Position numbers and translations under genes: made by a program. This document shows, piece by piece, positions 1 to 12,485 of a stretch of DNA of 64,000 bases; the stretch's first letter is position 1, and every line of letters starts with the position of its first letter. Origin of the DNA: Patiria pectinifera (taxonomy: Eukaryota > Echinodermata > Asteroidea > Valvatida > Asterinidae); NCBI GenBank assembly GCA_029964075.1, contig CM057137.1, forward strand, positions 1,364,001 to 1,428,000, given 5' to 3'. Under the pieces are notes generated by a model. That model did no database searches, had not been told where the DNA came from, and was given only the letters and a program-made list of their open reading frames with translations.

Positions 1-209
1 TCATCTCTTTCTAAAAAAAAAAATCAATTTGAAGCCTTGAATGTCCAAACAAAATACAAACACTCACAATCACTGCCACATTATATGAGATTCAACGTTT
101 CCCGCAGCAGACACAAAAAAACCTTTGGAGCCGAAGTAAATCTCCTGAAGCCGATACTAACGACCAGGCCATAGTTTAAAAACATCAAATTAGTTCCTCT
201 CTTCTCACA

Positions 210-3200
210 TTAGCCCTGCATCATGTCCATATCCACGTCTCCCCAGACACCGAGGATGAAGGATTCAATCTCACATTCGTCCTGTCCTCGGAGGATGCGA
301 AAGTAGCCATCTTCACCCCACTGGCTGCCCCAGGAATTGGCGCAAAGCTGGAAAGTAGAACCAAATATAGGACAATATAGACAATTATTTCAACATTAAC
401 GAAATATTTGTTGCACCGGGTTCAACCAATACTGAAACCGCTCTAGTCAAAAGATGGACAACGTGTGTGCATTATCCACGACGACCATTCACTGATAAAT
501 ATACCACAATCATGGTTTGAGGGCGGATAGTCAAGATGATCTCCCCTTGGTATTGGACGTTGACAAAATAGTTCCCTCGGTTGCCAACTTCCAATACACC
601 TCGGGGAACTATTATCGACTATTCACCCCCAAACCATGTTATACTTGTTTCTATCTTCCAATGGTACTGGACGTTGATAAACTAGTTCCCTCGGCGAGAC
701 TATTTTGTCCACTTCAAATTAATGTCAAGTAGAATATACAAATCAAATATAACATGGTTTGAGGGTGGATACTTGAGATTATCTCCCCTCGGTATTGGAA
801 TTTGACGAATAGTTCCCTCGGCGAGACCAATTTTATGAAGCCGAAAGAACAAGTTTGCCAACTTCAAATGCCCAGGAGTGCCAATTAATAACACTGAATA
901 GTCGACATTAGCTCCACCAAGTGTATTGGATGGAAGTTGACAAAGTTTGCGTGTCAACAATGCTTGTCAAAAAAATGTTACCAGCATCATGTAAAGTATA
1001 ATGACTTTGACCGCTTCTCAGCTTATTTTGCTGGGCTGGTTATTATAAGAAAAAGAAAGAATTGACGGTATCAGTGAAGTGTATGAGCTCCGTGCGCTAC
1101 CAAAAGAGGGCGCCCTTTTAGCTAGCAACGACGTCCCATGGGTGCACACCGGTAAATCGATCCGCCAAGCTCATGAATAAAAGTTATACCCATATCAAAA
1201 TATTCTATATTAGAGAGTTCTGAGCGCCGTAAAATTGGGGAATTGGAGGGATATGGTAATGAACCTCTCTGGCCTGGCTGGGGGCTCAATTCTGAGCATT
1301 TTTTGGATGCCTGGGCTCTCGAGTGGCGCGCTTTTTTGCCACGCTGTGGAGCCATCGTTTTTCAATGGCTACTTTTTTCCTTTTGGGGGAAAATATGGGT
1401 CGGAAAATATCTCGAAAAGTCAATGGTCAGTCAACCAAAAATGACAAGAAATTGAAAGAAAATGAAAGATGACACATTTTTCATCATTTTTCTGTGCAGC
1501 TTGAATAACTGTGTGAGTTTTTTGTATTTTTAAAATAAAATTTTGATATGGGCATTTTTAGCACTAGTGTAGGTATCATTTGCAGGTATGCATCATCCCA
1601 ATGGGCGGTATTTTTCGCTGGTTGACGCGCACCATTCCTGTGTGTGACGCGCGCGTACACCAGCATTTGTTCTATGTACACGCAGGCCGCGCACCCCCCT
1701 GACTGTACTTGTTGCCGGTGAGATACCTACCCAGTATGGTATGGGGTTATCTGGATCGGTCCTGTCTACTCCCCAGCCAAGAACCCGGACTGAATGATAA
1801 CCCTTACGTCTATGTTGGGAGGATTCCTTGACGGAGCCACGGGTGTACTTGTACACCCCTCCGGCATACGAGTAGAAATCTGCCTTCACCAGCATAGTGG
1901 CTGAGGAACAATAAACGAAGATCAGGTCAATTATTTACCCAAAACCGAAATCTAAATAGATACCAGTAACATATCTGAAAGACCAAAATAGTTAGTATTC
2001 ATGACAAATTTTGAATTCAGAAATAAGTAAATTGTGACAGAAACGACTGAAAAAAATATTTGAGAAATTATGTAGATAATTATTTTGTACCTTGCACGGG
2101 TCCGTTTTCGAGAATTTCAGCCTTAATGTCATCCTCCTGTCAAATAAATATCGTCAAATTGTTATCAAAAGAAAGAAAATGGTATTTTAGGCTGATGTAA
2201 ATCATTACACGATTTTACACTTTTCAGCAATAAAAACCTTTATAAAACTTTTCCATATAATTTCCTTGTTTGCGTAGACTGGTAACCTGTCCTCATTGAG
2301 ATGACTGAGAACAGGTATTTGCCTCTACGCTTCTAGGATTTCATTGGCTGCTACGCGCCTGTTGTGTTACCCGATTGGCTACATCTTACGTAATCACTGG
2401 TTCAAGGTTTCAATAATGCAAAAAACAAAAAAGAAAGGCCCAAGTTGTCTTCACCTCTGTGGATATTCTGTAGGGGGGACTTGACTGGTACTTTTCGGAA
2501 GTGACGTCATCCTTTGGACAAGGAGTCGTCTTGTAACGTGGCAGCATGCAGGCATGTCTCGTCATCATACTGGCTTCGTCCATTCCACTCTTGTAGGGGT
2601 AACACTGATCGGTCACAATCCTGAAGGAAAAAAAAATACCAATCCAATTTGAAAATCTATTTTTCAAGGTGCCACACCCGAAAAGCACGTATATACCGAC
2701 TTTAAGAGTTTTACCCGAATCGTCGTACGTAAAACCAGGCGCGATCGATGCGCCCTCCATCACACCCACGCTGACCTCTGGTGTTGCAAGACAGAAGATT
2801 CTGTGCGGATAGGGGCGCCCTCATGTGACCCATGGATTGGATCGCTAGCCTATCTGAAGCAACAGCTGTGGAAGAAAAAACAAACGAGTACCACGTTTTT
2901 ATGTGACTGTTCGGACGCTTGTGGCATCGAAATGGTTGACCCTTCCTACGTAATTGTTCACTAATATCCTTGCGCAAGTGATTTGGCTTCACGTTGTAAT
3001 ATTAACACTGGTGTGCCGTTGTGATATTAACAATGGTAATTAGCTAGTTCCAGAGACGATTCGAAAGTCCAAGTGCAGTTCTCCATAGAGAATACCAAAC
3101 TTCGCTCAGACGTACGTAGGTAACTTTTTCTGCCGCTCGGGAATTCAAATAAAGCACTATAATATTTGTTCCAAAATTTTAATGCTTATAGAGTTGGAAT

Positions 3201-4617
3201 ATGAACCATTTTTTGGGTTTATAACAATGACTCCAACCTTACCTGTTGTCGAGACTGCCCAGGAACTCCCACAATTCCCCTGGTCCATGACGCCCTCTAT
3301 CCAGCCTGGCCATTTCTGGCGGGAATCGAAGCTTTCCGGTAGCTGATTCGTCTGCTCTATTTCGATCTCCGTCATGGCGGCTACAGCTCGCCCGGGTTTC
3401 AGGGTTCCTAGACGGCGCTGTATGCCTTCCTCGAGGGTCATACCCCACAGAAAGCTGTAGTTACTGGCTCGCCAGCTACCGATGAAACAATTTTATCAAA
3501 TTACACCACGCTTGGTCAGTAAAATATTTCGGAAGAAACTACAAGAATTGGACAGGTTGTAGATGTTTATGGCGCAATTCGAATACGCAAAAAAAAACAC
3601 CACAATTGCTGAAAAATAATCTTGGTAATGCTGAATACCAACGTACGTCAGAATGGTTCTTTGTGTCATTCTATCTTACCCATTGCTTTTTGAGTTGACA
3701 CTATTGATGATCTCTTCTCTGATGAGGCAAACGTTCTCCTCGCACTCCAACTGGTAACCTCCGACCATTGGTAAACAGGCACTGCGAAGTGATTAAAGGC
3801 GAGTCGAAAGGATGAAATCCATTTTGTTTTTAAGGGAATCTGATACAGGTTTTTGGTATCTCCTTTCTCGTATTTCAAGTAATTTGTTTTCTTTTGTAGC
3901 GCCACAACCGCCTCTTAGGCCTGTGGATTAGTATTCATTGTTATATTTATTATTACAGGAATTATTCCAATGAACATTCCAAACAATGCATAACACAATA
4001 CGTACCAAGTGTTGCAGTTGATTTTAAAGGAGTCGCCCGCATATAAATTCCTGCCTTGGTAGATACAGTCACCTTTAAAGTAAAGAAATGGGGGAAACTA
4101 ATAGTTTGCCACATCAGAAAAATTAGGCCGAAGTTCAGTTTTTACTTTACCATTACCGTAATATTTACCTTATTTTACAGCTTTATTTTACGTGTAACAA
4201 CTAAAGTCAGGTCAAGTCAAGCGATGTAGCGTTTCGGTTTACTACTTTGCGTTGGGTAGTGTATGTTGCGTTGAGTTGCACAGCAATGCGTTGCATTGCG
4301 TTACGTTGCTCGAATGTATAGTTTAATGAAGTGTACGCACCTTTTGTGATAGGGTTCGGGCTCAGTGGAGATTTAGTAGACGGTAGCGCCGTGCAGTTGT
4401 TGAAGACATCCGGGCAACAGTCGGGATCTTTAGACCGGAGACAGAACTCGTCACAGTAGCAGAGCGTGTCTGCCCTGGGCACGGTGCACGCGTCATCACG
4501 GCCGGGGCAGCAGCCCCCAGGCCGCTCGGAGCAATACTGGGCCCGGGCTGGCACCGTCAACATTAACAAGACAATGACGGTCAGGATCCCGAGGGAAGAG
4601 GCGGAAAAGAGTATCAT
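210..4617 (-). CDS. TINAGL1: Tubulointerstitial nephritis antigen-like protein (inactive papain-family, C1A)
   Basis: Nine coding exons, read right to left: 4341-4617, 4006-4072, 3680-3781, 3243-3475, 2715-2865, 2455-2620, 2091-2136, 1731-1900, 210-347. All junctions are GT-AG and phases agree, giving 1350 nt (449 residues plus TAA). Residues 1-26 form a signal peptide. Residues 29-75 hold ten cysteines in a somatomedin-B-like arrangement, followed by a short CxC segment (NTCACLP) and a C1A protease fold. The position of the catalytic cysteine reads CGSSWAV, so Ser220 replaces Cys, while His383 ([10 protein letters not shown]) and Asn408 (CANSWG) remain. This is the family hallmark of TINAG/TINAGL1, secreted matricellular proteins of basement membranes that bind integrin or laminin and lack protease activity. 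The length is close to human TINAGL1 (467). A CTTTCTACAG acceptor just upstream of the ATG (exon edge 4644) suggests a further 5' UTR exon. The identity is firm; TINAG versus TINAGL1 orthology is less so. Confidence 0.96.
511..945. repeat. Cluster of foldback (palindromic) repeats in the last TINAGL1 intron
   Basis: A unit at 511-638 begins CATGGTTTGAGGG and ends with the inverse, CCCCAAACCATG. Its inner arms (TATTGGACGTTGAC near 552, inverse near 590) also pair. A partial unit with the same core (GGACGTTGATAAACTAGTTC) lies at about 661-712, and another head copy starts at 753 with CATGGTTTGAGGGTGG. These look like related small foldback or MITE-type elements inserted side by side. I recognise no coding capacity or named family. 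Confidence 0.75.
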
Positions 4618-7600
4618 TGTACGTACCCCTACTGGTAGAGTTCCCTGTAGAAAGGAACATTGATGGGCTCATTAAATAAAACAACTCCAGTCTTGCTGTT
4701 GAAACAAAGTTATACATCGGGTAATACCGGTATACCTGTCACAAAACCTGAATATGAAATTAATTGATTCATTAGTCGGAAACCATCCTTACGGAAACAA
4801 CTTTTAAATTATTTCTTAGGGATTAAGGCTCAGTACTTACTGGTTTCTCTAGTAATTGCTGACTACTGCAAGTCTAGTCACAACCGAAAACATAAACAAT
4901 AGTGTGGATTTGTGGAAGACCAATCGTTTACCCACATATATGAAGAATCGATAACAAACTAGTATTGCATAACTAATGTTGTCTGTATACAGCAGGCAAA
5001 AATTATCGGCACAACTCCATGGTTGATCTAGAAAGGCATAATCTATGATTATCAGAAAATTGCTCAAATGTTGACATGCGGATGATTTTTTTTTCGGGGA
5101 GGGGTGATGTGGGGCGGGGGGGGGGCGTATTAGAACATGCATGTTTACTAAGCTGAATGGCTCCACTGTATAGATAAAAGTCAACAGCATATCGGATTGT
5201 CTTGCATATCAGAGAGATTAAAGTTTACTACTGTTCAGCGTCCTACTGATGAGCACCTGATCTTAACCATCGAAATAATATTTGGCAAAAGTCTGATAAC
5301 GGTTCCCAAGCCTTTACTACAATACTCATACAAAATACACACCTTTCTCGTCCATCATCAACTCGTTAATAAAGGACGAACAATACCAAGTCGTTATTAC
5401 CAACTAAGTTGACGATATACACTGACAAACTTCCATCTCAAAATTTGCCCCAAAATTAAAGGAAATCACTACAACAAACACGCCCATAGCCAAGCTCTCC
5501 ATTTACCCATTTTTATGAAAATCGTCTCTCTCTACACTCTAAAAACTCCCGAGTCAGAATTGACAGAGAATCTGAGTCCACATCTGCAGTCCCTTTCCGG
5601 GTCAAAAATTACCCTTTTCTGTTCAAAAATGACACTTTTCTGGATCATTTTGACCCAAAAAAGTGTCATTCTTCGACCCTGACAAAGGCTGTGCAGATAC
5701 AGACTCACATCGGGGTCAATCTGACCCAGGAGTTTTTAGAGTGTATCTCTCCCCCTTGATCAAGTACCTTCGTGCGCTATTCCTATGGGAGTTTCCTCAA
5801 CAAAAACACGTCAGCACCTCCAATCCTGTTCAGACTTCGCCGAATCCCTGCTCTGCTTCCTCCCTCAAAATTAAGTCTCTCCAAAAATTCGAGAACAATT
5901 CAACATGCACCCTTCCTTTGAAGAGATCGAGACGAGCTGTAGCCGTCATTCAGCCGAGTTTGTCCATGGAGCCATCCAATGATGACCTCTCGACTACTGT
6001 AGATCGTTAATAGGGTGTTCAATTTCCCAGCGTGGAATGCACAATATCAAGCTAATCCGAATGTGCTATCTTATCGCAACTGTCATTATATACGCTCACC
6101 GTTTGAAGAAAGGTAAATAGTCGAATTTTTGGAGGACCCTTTTTTTATGTTATCATCCAAAGCCTCGACCTGTGCAAATATGACTAAGAGATGATGTCGG
6201 AGAGTTTGACAGACAACATGACATCCCGTACTGTGACAGCAAAGACAAGAAAAAACAAAAATCCTCTTAGGGCCCAGGCGAAAAGGGAATTGTAGACATA
6301 CCAATGGTTCTTCACAACCGTGTTTAATTGTGTACGGAAGCCTTGAATAAAGACACAAGTCAACAGGGCTGGCCTAGGCCAAATTCCGGACAGGGTTCCG
6401 TAACACGGTGCTCCCACTGTGAGTAACCCTGAGACGTTATTGATGTAAACGTTCTCAGTTATCCGACGTGCCTAGCTTTCCTACGAATTCTGTACATCCT
6501 TGAGCGCTTTACCGTGCCATGCTCAGTCTTCTGCTGTGCTGAGATTCCCAAATGAACACGCACCAAAACTGGTCCAGAATACTGTTTGGCCAATAGATCT
6601 TTATGATGCTGCCACCATTTCAGTCATGTTCCCTATCCAATAACAGTACTGAATTATGTTTTTTGTGTGCAAAAAGGAACCTGACTACTTTCCCTTCCAG
6701 CCTCGCTTTGGTTACGTTGCTTTGAATGTGGAAAAAAAATCAAGATGACCGCAGCATGATAATGGTCAATTACTTCCCAAATGAATCCAGTCTAAAGACT
6801 CAAGAAAATCAAAGCAAAAACAGCAGTGTAATTCCAATGGGTCGTTCGAGAGGAATTCGACATCGAACGCAGAGCTTCTAAATCCTCTTCTTAGCGAGGT
6901 TTGTCATTCTTGTCAGTATCTAAGCTGTACCAAATCTCTTGTTTGCTTTTCCGATCGCCTCAGAGGACGTGAGGAGGATGTATAATGAAGTCTTGACTCG
7001 TCACATCGAGACGATTCATCCGGAAGCAATCGGGGCTTTCAATGATAAAAGGCACCGCTGTTTGCAGAGCTAAACGACGGTACGACGGTACAGGGTTTAC
7101 AGAAGCAGGAATTTATCCTCGCTCAGGAATTCGGCTCAAGATTAGGGCCTACTCAAATCCCTGTGATGAATGGTACATAATGATAAAAGAAGGCCAAACC
7201 GAGTCAGGCATTTGACAGCAACGTTGAGGTCATGTGGTGAGGACGCAATACCATGTTTCTATGCCTAGGTTACTGGTACTATACCCTATCTTCCTCCTTG
7301 TAAAAAGTTCTAAGTTTGAACAGGTTAAACACATGTTCCCTTTAGTGAACGTCTTCTTTAGCGATATACTAAATTGTAATTGCTTGGCTAATAGAACCAA
7401 CACAATATATAAACATGTAGTTGAATGAAAAACCAAACAAACCAATTAGAAAGGTGACCTTAGTAAAAAGACACAAACCAACGCAATGACTAAAACCCCA
7501 ATCCTGTCGACACGGTTCCGAAAGCAAGTAGGCCTACATCAACTGCTAATATAACGGGAATATTATTCACAACTTAAAGTAACAAAGTGAAGGCGCAACA

Positions 7601-9600
7601 ACACTGTTTACACCTGTTTGGGGCCCGTCAATTAAAAATCCTCCATCATCTCTTTTCGTTAATCACTCTCTGGTAATGTAAGATATTGTGTAAAGTCAAT
7701 TTTACATCAAGTTGAGCTTAGCTGTACTCAGCTTATTAATTTGGGTGCAATTTTGATTGTGCCCATTAAATCTGACTAGGCTTTTTTTTCAGAGTGTACA
7801 ATAATCAGATAATCAACCGAACCTCTTGGAGTGCTAATACTGCAGATCAGAAAAGATGTACAAATCTACTTGTAATTTCTTTTTCAGATGGCACATTACC
7901 AAACTCAACAGTTTACTTACAGGAAATCGATTCGAATTACTTACCTTTTTTTGTCAATAATCAGTTCCCTCCCAATCCTGAATGAACGGCACACTGGACT
8001 CCGTTGGTTCGTTCCAGTCATACACAGCTATAGCATCCAAAGGCTACGAATGAGCAACGATGAATACAACACAACAGCATCTGCGCATCACCTAAAACTT
8101 TCGTCTGTCGCTGTACTGTGACAGACCCCCTTTTTTGACAACCAAACAAAAAAAACAACAGCGCCGGCTGAAGGTTAGACCAATTTACCAGTGAGGTTAT
8201 TTACAACCTCATAAGTTATTACCAGTGATTATATCGTCACGTGGATTACGGACCGTGGTATGTGGGAATTATTGGGAGCATTCGCATCAAGGTTGGAGGA
8301 GTTTTGCCTCGGGGTTACTATCGAGGAATCGTGCTATCTTGCTGCTGTTACTTTACCTTGCGTTTTCTACCAGAAACCAGTTTAAATGGCCGTCTGGTAG
8401 AACCAAGACTGGGCAAGTAAAAAAAAGTTGAGGTTTGTAACCATAGTGATGCTTAATGAATAACCAACCATAAAATAATTATGGGATGGTATCGGATGAA
8501 GCCGCTCGATTTGAGGGGAATGCTATTCGCATGTGCACGCATACGTGTACCATTACAGCGTCCTCTCTCGGTCAAAATCGTAAATACGGCAGAAACAGTT
8601 TGCAGAATGTCCACCAGTTCATAGGAAAGCGCCCTCAACCGAACAAATATGACGACTTCTAATAATTTGCCACTGAAAGGTGTGCGCTGTAAATACCAAT
8701 CAGGATGTGAACAGAGGACGAAGGGTAATAGAAGTCTGTTGACACTTGAAAGCCCATACAGGTGAAATGAAAGAAGATACAGATGAGATTGAGGGTAAAA
8801 TGCAGACAATCATCTCACAGTATTGGGGCATCTAGATAGAGGAGAAGAAATGCGGAGCGTGGGCGAAGTTACAATATCAACACCGGGCAGATCGGCAGAA
8901 GGGGACGAACCTGTGTTCACAGGAACGGAGTGCCCATCTCTCTTTCGAAGCGATTGGGCCAGACTCAATGTAATACTGCTGTGGGGGGATCGCCACACCT
9001 TGGCAAAAGTCAAGTGCACATTTCGGAAATTGATCCGTCCCCATCAAGGATGCGTCTCTACGGTTACGCAAGTGGTATGGCGTAGCCTGAGAATAAAATT
9101 GTCTCAATTTTTTTCATGGGACAGTGGGATAGATGCTAATCATAGGACCTGATATCCTGACAGTGCCACTTTATACTTGCTTCCACCTACACGATTTGAC
9201 GGACAACCGTAAGGGCAAGGTATAGTGTGGTAAGGATGATGACATCAAGAGATCTTTAATTTCAAGATTACCTTACGTGGATTTACCTTTAAAACTCCAA
9301 GGGAAAATTCAACTCAATCAATAAGGTATAATTATTATGTGATCCAAAAAAGGCAGAATGAAATAACAAAAGGGCTGATAATAATGATAAGTAAACAAAA
9401 AAAAACACATTGTCAACAATTCCTATAATATTAATCAAATATTTAGTTCTACATACATGTACATTTCAATTGTATTTTCCCACTTATTTTTCTTATGGAT
9501 TCAGTAATTGCGAACGATGATTATAGAATCCACATTTCATTGGTCATAATTCCCAGTCATAATTCATAATCCCATCATAATTCACATCAGCAGCCGGCTT
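4618..9600. other. Upstream flank of TINAGL1, no gene recognised
   Basis: This is AT-rich sequence on the 5' side of TINAGL1. It holds one MITE (annotated separately), a poly-G run near 5113-5125 and small low-complexity tracts. Open frames here (for instance 8453-8809 minus and 8823-9152 plus) show no family resemblance and no splice-site support. A CAGAGTGTA end at 7790-7798, preceded by a T tract, resembles one terminus of the MITE family, but no matching left end is clear. Confidence 0.5.
5535..5743. mobile_element. Near-palindromic MITE, copy 1
   Basis: The element starts CACTCTAAAAACTCC and ends GGAGTTTTTAGAGTG, and it is flanked on both sides by TA (5533-5534 and 5744-5745), a TA target duplication. 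The inner sequence is also self-complementary: AAAAATGACACTTTTCTGG near 5624 pairs with the region around 5652-5672. A TA duplication fits Tc1/mariner-superfamily MITEs. No ORF is present. A second member lies at 26573-26725. Confidence 0.82.
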
Positions 9601-10400
9601 GCCACTTTCTATCCCTCCGTCAGACGTCTCAGGTAGGTGCGCAGGGTATTGTCTTTCTCCGCGGCCCCTGTCAAAAAGCATGAGGTAAAGAGGGCCCCGG
9701 GGATTTCAACGGCTCTTCAAAAAAACAGATCCGAATCACCTTGCATTCAAAGCCAGCCAGCTTGCACTACTTAGAACACTGCCTGCACTTTAGCAAGGCA
9801 AGGGGCGATCGAGGCTGCACACACATACACGAGACTATGTGCAGCATACACGGTCCAAAGTGGGACGCATGCTGAACGTGTTCACCCAGTATGGCCTGAA
9901 TAAACTCTGCTATCGTAGGTAGATAGCAAAGCGACGTGTATAGGTAAGGCGCGGAAAGGCGTGTTGACCAGGGACGTGTGATGGACGCGCTCGATCGCGG
10001 CTGATCGCAGCGCGAGTGTTCCCCCGACGCACTCATGTATAATGAACCTTAGGTAATTTCTCTTCCTGCCAAATATTAACTGCATTTGTCACCTTGGAGT
10101 GTTGTTTTTCTATCTCTGTTGGCGAGTCGCATCGTCGGTAGTGTGGAAAGGTGGAGCAGTAGGCGAGGGAATCTCCACACAGCGTCGCTGATAGATATCA
10201 TTGTGAATTTCTGCTACCATCTGGGAACAAACTGGCGCTTTCAATGGTAAGAATATTTCGTTTTTTCTTGACTTTGCCTTCAAGTTGGGTTTTGACCAAA
10301 ATGCATTCGTATATAAAATCTGAGTTTGATCATATTTACAATGTGTGTTAAGGCTTGACGTTTGCATTACAAGGTACATAGTCTTAAGGCTGTATATAAA
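9601..10400. other. Possible minus-strand exon fragments, unassigned
   Basis: On the minus strand a good acceptor (TTTTTGACAG) ends at 9668, followed by short open stretches in more than one frame. One of these reads AAEKDNTLRTYLRRLTEG then stop. A second segment at 10093-10187 has an acceptor-like ATCTATCAG and a donor CCAAG|GTGAC, and encodes a four-cysteine stretch beginning TLCGDSLAYCSTF. The two could be exons of one small gene, but the phases do not single out one product and I recognise no family. Confidence 0.2.
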
Positions 10401-12058
10401 CTACACACTGCCCTTCTACGACCATCGACAAGTACGAGACAATTAGAGAGCTGGATTTACGGGTAATGCAATAGGGTATTAGGTTCTTGTGAAACAGGTG
10501 TCTCGGGGCCAACACTAAAGCTGCATTCATCATGTGATGAGATAGTAATAACATTATTAACGAGACAAGAACTCGGAAACCAATCTTCCAATCATAAAAT
10601 CAATACTCGCGTTTTGAAAACTCTTTTTAAGCGTTTCTTTGTCAACAGCATTTCGTATAAAAGTTTCATCTGAAACATCACAGACTGACTCAATACATTT
10701 GTGAATTAGACCTGCTTTATTGGCCCATGCTGGCCTAATGTATTTTTTTTTCAAAATGCAGTCCTTGTATTAAATACACTTTTGTTTCCCATTTAACCTT
10801 ATTTTTAGTTTTGGTTTTTATGCTAATGCACATTTGCATATTTATGTGCACAAGTGTGATGTTATTTTAGGCAGAAAGCTCATTGTTTTGTTACAGGTAT
10901 TTCAGCACAAACATTCGTCAGAATTTTGGATATTTTGCTATCGTAAATTTTCTTTTCTTTGGTGATTTGTTGTTTCAGTACATGACAGTAGGCCAATAAG
11001 CAAAGTTTTCTTACAAAACGTTTTCAATAAGCAAAGTTTGAGTTCATAATTTGAACAAAAAACCCTCAAATGAGCAGTGTCTTCCTGAAATGACATCACA
11101 GCAACAGCGCCCTTTTTGTCCTGACAATTCTAAATATTTAATGAAGGGCACTTTTCAAAATTAACCAAAAAGGAATGTCAAGCTGTTTTCATGCATTTTA
11201 AGAGAGAGTAGAAAGTTGCACAAAATATGTCCCCAAGTAAGCCTCAACTTGGCTTCAAAATGACTTTAGATGACTACCTTACCCAAAATTTGGTCTAACT
11301 CTCGGACCAACTTTACTAGCCTTTCTTAGTCTTTTTTAAATTTAAAATAGAAGGAAGATTTCACCCTATCATTTATGTTTTAATATATTTCACTACTTAG
11401 TTCCTCGATGTCTTAATTATAATATCTTGATTGATTGCAAAAAAAGCGCACAGATGAACATCAACTCCTCCAAAAGCAGTCGCAAAGTTGCCCGTAAAAT
11501 ATTCTCTGGATCATTCAACATGTCTGAACAAACACGAATCATGACCGTGCACATCTAATGTCATTTAATGCTATTTCCCCCACTTTTTTTTGTAAACGTA
11601 TAGAATCAGCCACTCCGGGACACTGTCACAACTCGTGTATTTACTTTGATCTAGATTAACAGAGACATATACAGGTCTCCGAACCCTGGAGTCAGGGTTT
11701 ATCTCGTTCCTTCGGTTTATATTATTTTGTTTTCTTAAACGGCAGAGTATTCCGAACAGCGCGTTGTGCGTGACGTGAATGCACGCACTTTACGGTGGAA
11801 CATGATATGATTAGGAATTTAGGGCGAATTTGTCGGTAAAGACTTAAATTATAGTGCTGGCTTCATTTGTTGAACTTTGTGCGTGATTATATAATAGAAA
11901 TGTTTAGTTTCATATTCTGATGTGGGGGTTAACGTAGCTCGTTAATCTGTTGATTTATGTTGTCATAAAGTTTGATATCTTTGTTTCATTGTAATAACGT
12001 TTAAATTATTAAGTCACGTGATATAACTCACTTCTATTAACGTTCCTTGTGAAAGTGG

Positions 12059-12085
12059 TAGTGTCTTCAGTCAATGAAGACACTA
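12059..12085. other. Perfect 11-bp hairpin
   Basis: TAGTGTCTTCA (12059-12069) is followed by the 5-nt loop GTCAA and its exact reverse complement TGAAGACACTA (12075-12085). The stem does not extend further, so it is too short for a standard microRNA precursor. Function unknown. Confidence 0.7.
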
Positions 12086-12174
12086 GCACGATTTTTAGGA
12101 ATATAACGAAAGCACCTTTTACAAATGATCAAAATTATGCAACCATATGTTTTTAGAATCTGTAACAATGTGCA

Positions 12175-12194
12175 ATGGCAAGTTAAGTTGCCAT
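12175..12194. other. Short perfect hairpin ATGGCAA/TTGCCAT
   Basis: Two 7-bp arms, ATGGCAA and TTGCCAT, are separated by a 6-nt loop (GTTAAG). It lies about 90 bp from the 11-bp hairpin at 12059. Seen directly in the sequence; function unknown. Confidence 0.55.
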
Positions 12195-12425
12195 CGTGTT
12201 AGAATTTTTTGTTGAAACATGTTAGAATTCTTTCAGCTTAAAGCGGCATTTCATATACATTACCACATATTTCCATATAATTTCCATAACTGTAATTGAC
12301 AACATATACTGGCTTTGAACAGATCGTGCCTATAACCGATCCGGAACAGTGACACCCGAAGACGTCTAATCATTGCCAAATAACCGAATTATCCGTTTTG
12401 GAACAGCTCGCCTCGCCATCGGACA

Positions 12426-12485
12426 GGAATCGATACTGACTGGCAACGGACTGCGCGCACTGAAGCGGGAATGAGTATCGATTCC
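12426..12485. other. 12-bp inverted repeat in a CpG-rich patch
   Basis: GGAATCGATACT (12426-12437) and AGTATCGATTCC (12474-12485) are exact reverse complements, 36 nt apart. They sit at the edge of a locally GC- and CpG-rich block (about 12400-12625), which also repeats the word CCGGAACA (12340, 12483). It could be a protein-binding palindrome or a structured RNA. No family was recognised. Confidence 0.6.

Noticed and set aside
8453-8809. 118-codon minus-strand open frame
   Set aside because: No family resemblance, no splice-site or composition support.
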